The notes beneath the pieces were generated by a model. It saw only the letters and a list, made by a program, of their open reading frames with translations, searched no databases and was not told the DNA's origin. From Bacteroidaceae bacterium (GTDB lineage: Bacteria; Bacteroidota; Bacteroidia; Bacteroidales; Bacteroidaceae), in contig JAEDIG010000006.1 of NCBI GenBank assembly GCA_016292545.1, positions 1-42,513 on the forward strand: DNA of 42,513 nt, in the 5' to 3' direction. Below, one piece after another: positions 39,493 to 42,513 of the stretch. Each line of letters starts with the position of its first letter. Within the stretch, counting starts at the first letter, position 1. Position numbers and translations under genes: made by a program.

Positions 39493-42360
39493 ATGAAAAA
39501 ACTACTATTGTTTATACTGTTTGGAGGTTTTACGCAGGTATGCTGCGCCCAGCGTGCGACCATGGACTTGTCTGGAAAATGGGCTTTCTCCACATCGGCA
39601 ACAAGTGAATCATCGGAAGTGGTGACACTGCCTGGAACCACCGACACCAACGGAAAGGGAACCAAGAACACCCGCACGGACGAAACGACACGCCTTTCCC
39701 GGAAATGCACTTTTTCGGGGGAAGCATATTATAGCCGTGACATTGTGATACCTGCGTCATGGAAAGGGAAGACGGTGTCTTTGTTCCTTGAACGGACAAA
39801 GCCGTCAACAGTATATGTTGATGGCAGGGAGTGCGGACACTGCGATGACATCTCCGTGCCCCACGAGTATGAACTGACTGCCATGCTGACTCCCGGCAGC
39901 CATAGGCTCACAGTGATGGTGGATAACGGGAACAGCATCCCGGAACAGGTGTTGCGTAATTCACATGCTTGCACCGAGGACACACAGACAAACTGGAACG
40001 GTATAATTGGAAGAATATTCCTTGAAGCCAAAAGTCCTGCCATAGCCATTGAGTCAATAAGAACGGCACCCGATGCAGAGACCGGCAGCCTGGGAGTGGT
40101 ACTGCGGCTGAAGGGAAAGCCCGGCAAACGTTTCAAGGTGGGTATGTCGGTTAAAGACAAGGACGGCAATGCGGGAACCGTGCGACTGGCACCAGAAAAC
40201 AACAGGTTCGGCAAGGATTCTGTGGCGATGGTGCGATATATATATCAATTCAAACAGGAAGCAAAAAAATGGAGCGAGTTCACGCCGGAAAACCTATATA
40301 CTTTGAACGTGACGGCAGAATGCGCAGGAGAAAAGGATGTAAGGGAGACCACGTTCGGCATTCGGGACTTTAAGGTGAAAGGCTACCATTTTGCGGTCAA
40401 CGGACGTGCCACCTTCCTCAGGGGAAAGCATGATGCCTGTGTGTTCCCATTGACAGGCCATGTGGCCATGGATTATGACGGTTGGCACAAATATCTTGCC
40501 ACATGTAAGGAATACGGCATAAACCACATACGCTTCCATTCATGGTGTCCGCCGGATGCGTGCTTCAGGGCTGCCGATGACCTCGGGATTTATCTGCAGC
40601 CAGAACTTCCGATATGGGGAGGATTCGACGAGAATAACCAATGGCTGACCGCATTCCTGCGGGATGAGGGCAGGAAGATTATCGCCACATACGGCAACCA
40701 TGCATCGTTCGTGATGATGGGGCTGGGAAACGAACTATGGGGCAGCACTGCACTGATGGCTGACTTTGTCAATGATTTCAAACGAGACGATGACTGTGGC
40801 CAGGGGCCAAGGCGGCTCTATACATACGGGTCGAACATGTTTCTCGGCTTCAAGGGAGTCGTTGAGGGGATGGACTACTTCACGACTTCGCGCATTGGTG
40901 AAGAGAAATGGGGGGAATACGACACTCATGTGCGTGGCTCCTTCTCCTTCTGCGATGCTTGGGACGGTGGAATAATAAACCACCAGTACCCCAACACAAT
41001 GACAAACTTTGAGCATGCGGTGGCAAAAAGCGGCATACCGATAATCAGCCACGAAACGGGGCAGTTCCAGACATACCCCGACTACAACGAAATAGGTAAA
41101 TACACAGGTGTGTTGCAGCCCCTGAACCTTGTGACGTTCAAACACAGGCTTGAAGAGGCAGGCATGGCAGAGCAGGCTGCCGACTTCCATTATGCTTCCG
41201 GCAAATGGGCGGTGGAACTATACAAGGCAGACATTGAGATGGATCTCAGAACGGGGAACATGGCAGGATTCCAGCTGCTTGACATACAGGACTATCCCGG
41301 GCAGGGCTCGGCGTTTGTGGGCATACTGGACGCTTTCATGGAAACCAAGGGCATAGTGACACCCGACAGATGGAGACAATGGTGCTCCGATGTGGTGCCG
41401 ATGGCTGAACTCCCGCGTTTTACATTCACAGTGGGAGACACGATAAGATGGAACACCCTCATAGCCAACTATGCACAAGCCGACTCCATAATGGAGGGCA
41501 AGGAACTGAAGTGGACAATTGCCACAGCAGACGGGCATGTCATCGGCAAGGGCTGCGAGCGGCTGAAGGGCATACAAACGGGCGTGAACCGCATAGCAAC
41601 GAATGCCGTGCCGGCGAGGCTGCCTACACAGGGGGCTGCCGCCAAAGCGAGGCTGACCATTGAGATTGCCGGTGCGGAAATACGCAATGCCTATGACCTG
41701 TGGATTTATCCCTATCCTGCGAAGACTGAATGTGTGGCAGGAAAGGACGCTATGGTGGCAGATACCTTGGACGATGCCGTAATGGCTTGTCTGGAAAGGG
41801 GCGAATGTGTGTTGCTGATGCCACGCAAAGAGATGTATGCGAAACAGACGGTGGGCGGACTGGTGCAGACAGATTACTGGAACTACCGTATGTTCAAGAA
41901 AATCAGCGAGAACAACAAGAAGCCCGTTTCGCCAGGAACGCTTGGAATATTGGTCAACGACACAGCGCATCATATCTTCTCGTCTTTCCCGACGGAATGT
42001 CACAGCAACTGGCAATGGGCATCCATCGTCCACGAATCAAGGCCATTGATAATGGACCGCATGCCAAAGGGGTTTAGGCCTTTGGTCCAGGTGATAGACA
42101 ATGTAGAGCGTAACCATCGTTTGGCACTCATCTTCGAGGCATCCGTAGGCAATGGAAAGGTGTTGGTTTGCATGAGCGACCTGAGGCAAACAGCCCGCTA
42201 CCCAGAATCGAAGCAACTTATGCAAAGCATGCTCGACTATTTGGGAAGCGATGATTTCAATCCTGCATCAAGAATCTCTCCCGCGGATTTCAAGTCCCTC
42301 TTTACAGAGAACGGGCTGGAGAAGAACATCGGTGACCTGAAGAATATATCCTACGAATAA
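39493..42360 (+). CDS. GH2 family glycoside hydrolase, secreted
   Basis: The 955-residue protein has a signal peptide (MKKLLLFILFGGFTQVCCAQ), an N-terminal jelly-roll (GEAYYSRDIVIPASWKGKTV, LFLERTKPSTVYVDGRECGH), an Ig-like domain (about 180-295) and a TIM barrel: VNGRATFLRGKHDACVFPLT, INHIRFHSWCPPDACFRAAD, MMGLGNELWGSTALMADFVN with acid/base Glu414, and PIISHETGQFQTYPDYNEIG with nucleophile Glu521. About 250 residues of further beta-rich domains follow. The specificity is not readable; GH2 covers galactosidases, mannosidases and glucuronidases. It stands alone here. The nearest upstream gene is divergent, so regulation is likely through its own promoter. Confidence 0.92.
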   Translation: MKKLLLFILFGGFTQVCCAQRATMDLSGKWAFSTSATSESSEVVTLPGTTDTNGKGTKNTRTDETTRLSRKCTFSGEAYYSRDIVIPASWKGKTVSLFLERTKPSTVYVDGRECGHCDDISVPHEYELTAMLTPGSHRLTVMVDNGNSIPEQVLRNSHACTEDTQTNWNGIIGRIFLEAKSPAIAIESIRTAPDAETGSLGVVLRLKGKPGKRFKVGMSVKDKDGNAGTVRLAPENNRFGKDSVAMVRYIYQFKQEAKKWSEFTPENLYTLNVTAECAGEKDVRETTFGIRDFKVKGYHFAVNGRATFLRGKHDACVFPLTGHVAMDYDGWHKYLATCKEYGINHIRFHSWCPPDACFRAADDLGIYLQPELPIWGGFDENNQWLTAFLRDEGRKIIATYGNHASFVMMGLGNELWGSTALMADFVNDFKRDDDCGQGPRRLYTYGSNMFLGFKGVVEGMDYFTTSRIGEEKWGEYDTHVRGSFSFCDAWDGGIINHQYPNTMTNFEHAVAKSGIPIISHETGQFQTYPDYNEIGKYTGVLQPLNLVTFKHRLEEAGMAEQAADFHYASGKWAVELYKADIEMDLRTGNMAGFQLLDIQDYPGQGSAFVGILDAFMETKGIVTPDRWRQWCSDVVPMAELPRFTFTVGDTIRWNTLIANYAQADSIMEGKELKWTIATADGHVIGKGCERLKGIQTGVNRIATNAVPARLPTQGAAAKARLTIEIAGAEIRNAYDLWIYPYPAKTECVAGKDAMVADTLDDAVMACLERGECVLLMPRKEMYAKQTVGGLVQTDYWNYRMFKKISENNKKPVSPGTLGILVNDTAHHIFSSFPTECHSNWQWASIVHESRPLIMDRMPKGFRPLVQVIDNVERNHRLALIFEASVGNGKVLVCMSDLRQTARYPESKQLMQSMLDYLGSDDFNPASRISPADFKSLFTENGLEKNIGDLKNISYE

Positions 42361-42363
42361 AGG

Positions 42364-42470
42364 TGAACCAAGGCTGTATGAATTGACATAATCCCCCAAG
42401 ACGCTGACCTTCTGGTCCGTTCCGGGGGATTATGGATGTCTGGGAGGTGCAGTATGTCAGCCTTGGTTCA
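42364..42470. terminator. Nested inverted repeats, bidirectional terminator region
   Basis: An inner perfect hairpin CATAATCCCCC (42387-42397) / GGGGGATTATG (42424-42434) lies inside outer perfect arms TGAACCAAGGCTG (42364-42376) / CAGCCTTGGTTCA (42458-42470). It begins four bases after the GH2 stop and ends at the stop of a leftward gene, so it can terminate both. No long T-tract accompanies the inner stem. Confidence 0.65.
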
Positions 42471-42513
42471 GAGCCTCCAGGTTCTGCGGATTGTCGATGG
42501 TCTTCCCTTGGCT
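42457..42513 (-). CDS. C-terminal end of a leftward gene (partial)
   Basis: The minus strand from the window edge reads SQGKTIDNPQNLEALNQG and then TGA (42459-42457), directly before the hairpin at 42434-42387. The peptide looks like a real C-terminus and its position before a terminator supports that, but 18 residues are too few to name a family. It is cut by the window edge. Confidence 0.4.
   Translation of the reverse strand, partial: SQGKTIDNPQNLEALNQG

Overview
The window reads as a chromosomal piece of a Bacteroidales bacterium, most likely Prevotella-like. Three things point there. Most mappable promoters carry the Bacteroidetes -7 box (TAnnTTTG). The gene content is typical: GH92/GH125 mannosidases, GH88 and GH2 enzymes with signal peptides, a GLPGLI protein beside a CarboxypepD_reg/beta-barrel receptor, Fic-free AAA/PD-(D/E)XK ATPases, and DUF1080, DUF2027 and DUF4405 proteins. 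Shine-Dalgarno sequences are not conspicuous. No rRNA, tRNA or CRISPR array was recognised. All functional calls rest on motifs read by eye; no database search was possible.

Layout. Positions 1-5000 form an AT-richer accessory island: one intact DUF234-type ATPase, the wreckage of at least two more ATPase genes, a transposase scar, a GNAT acetyltransferase, an AraC regulator divergent from a small DUF4405 membrane protein, and several unrelated short tandem repeats, two of them with a 33-bp period and two with a 22-bp period. Positions 5000-10450 are a tight leftward operon: queA, a Nudix hydrolase, GH92 and GH125, the last two forming an alpha-mannan/N-glycan mannose trimming pair. A DUF2027-Smr protein is divergent from it. 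Positions 11600-18800 are a second leftward run: exonuclease III, a DUF1080 protein, a Kef-type antiporter, L-fucose isomerase and a fucose permease. The isomerase gene is interrupted by an in-frame TGA at codon 567, and the normal last 23 residues remain readable after it.

Positions 18900-22600 encode EtfB, EtfA and an acyl-CoA dehydrogenase, closed by a strong terminator. Positions 22700-29500 encode an RND metal-efflux pump fused to its own outer-membrane-factor domain, a lipoprotein adaptor, and a GH88 hydrolase. Positions 29500-33600 hold NhaC, a truncated GH27 lipoprotein, and a second AAA/PD-(D/E)XK ATPase. Positions 33700-38740 are a leftward BlaI-BlaR1-GLPGLI-receptor operon. After a 750-bp non-coding stretch rich in hairpins and a 23-bp tandem repeat, a secreted GH2 enzyme fills 39493-42360 and a convergent gene ends at the right edge.

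How the parts fit: the glycan genes (mannosidases, fucose uptake and isomerisation, GH88, GH2, GH27 relic) suit a gut or oral bacterium feeding on host or plant glycans. The most unusual features are (a) the nonsense codon in fucI with an intact downstream tail, (b) a family of about 70-bp GC-rich palindromic elements, one inserted in frame inside the receptor gene, one supplying the stop codon of GH88 and one filling an intergenic gap, and (c) the recurrent association of broken ATPase genes with helically phased tandem repeats.
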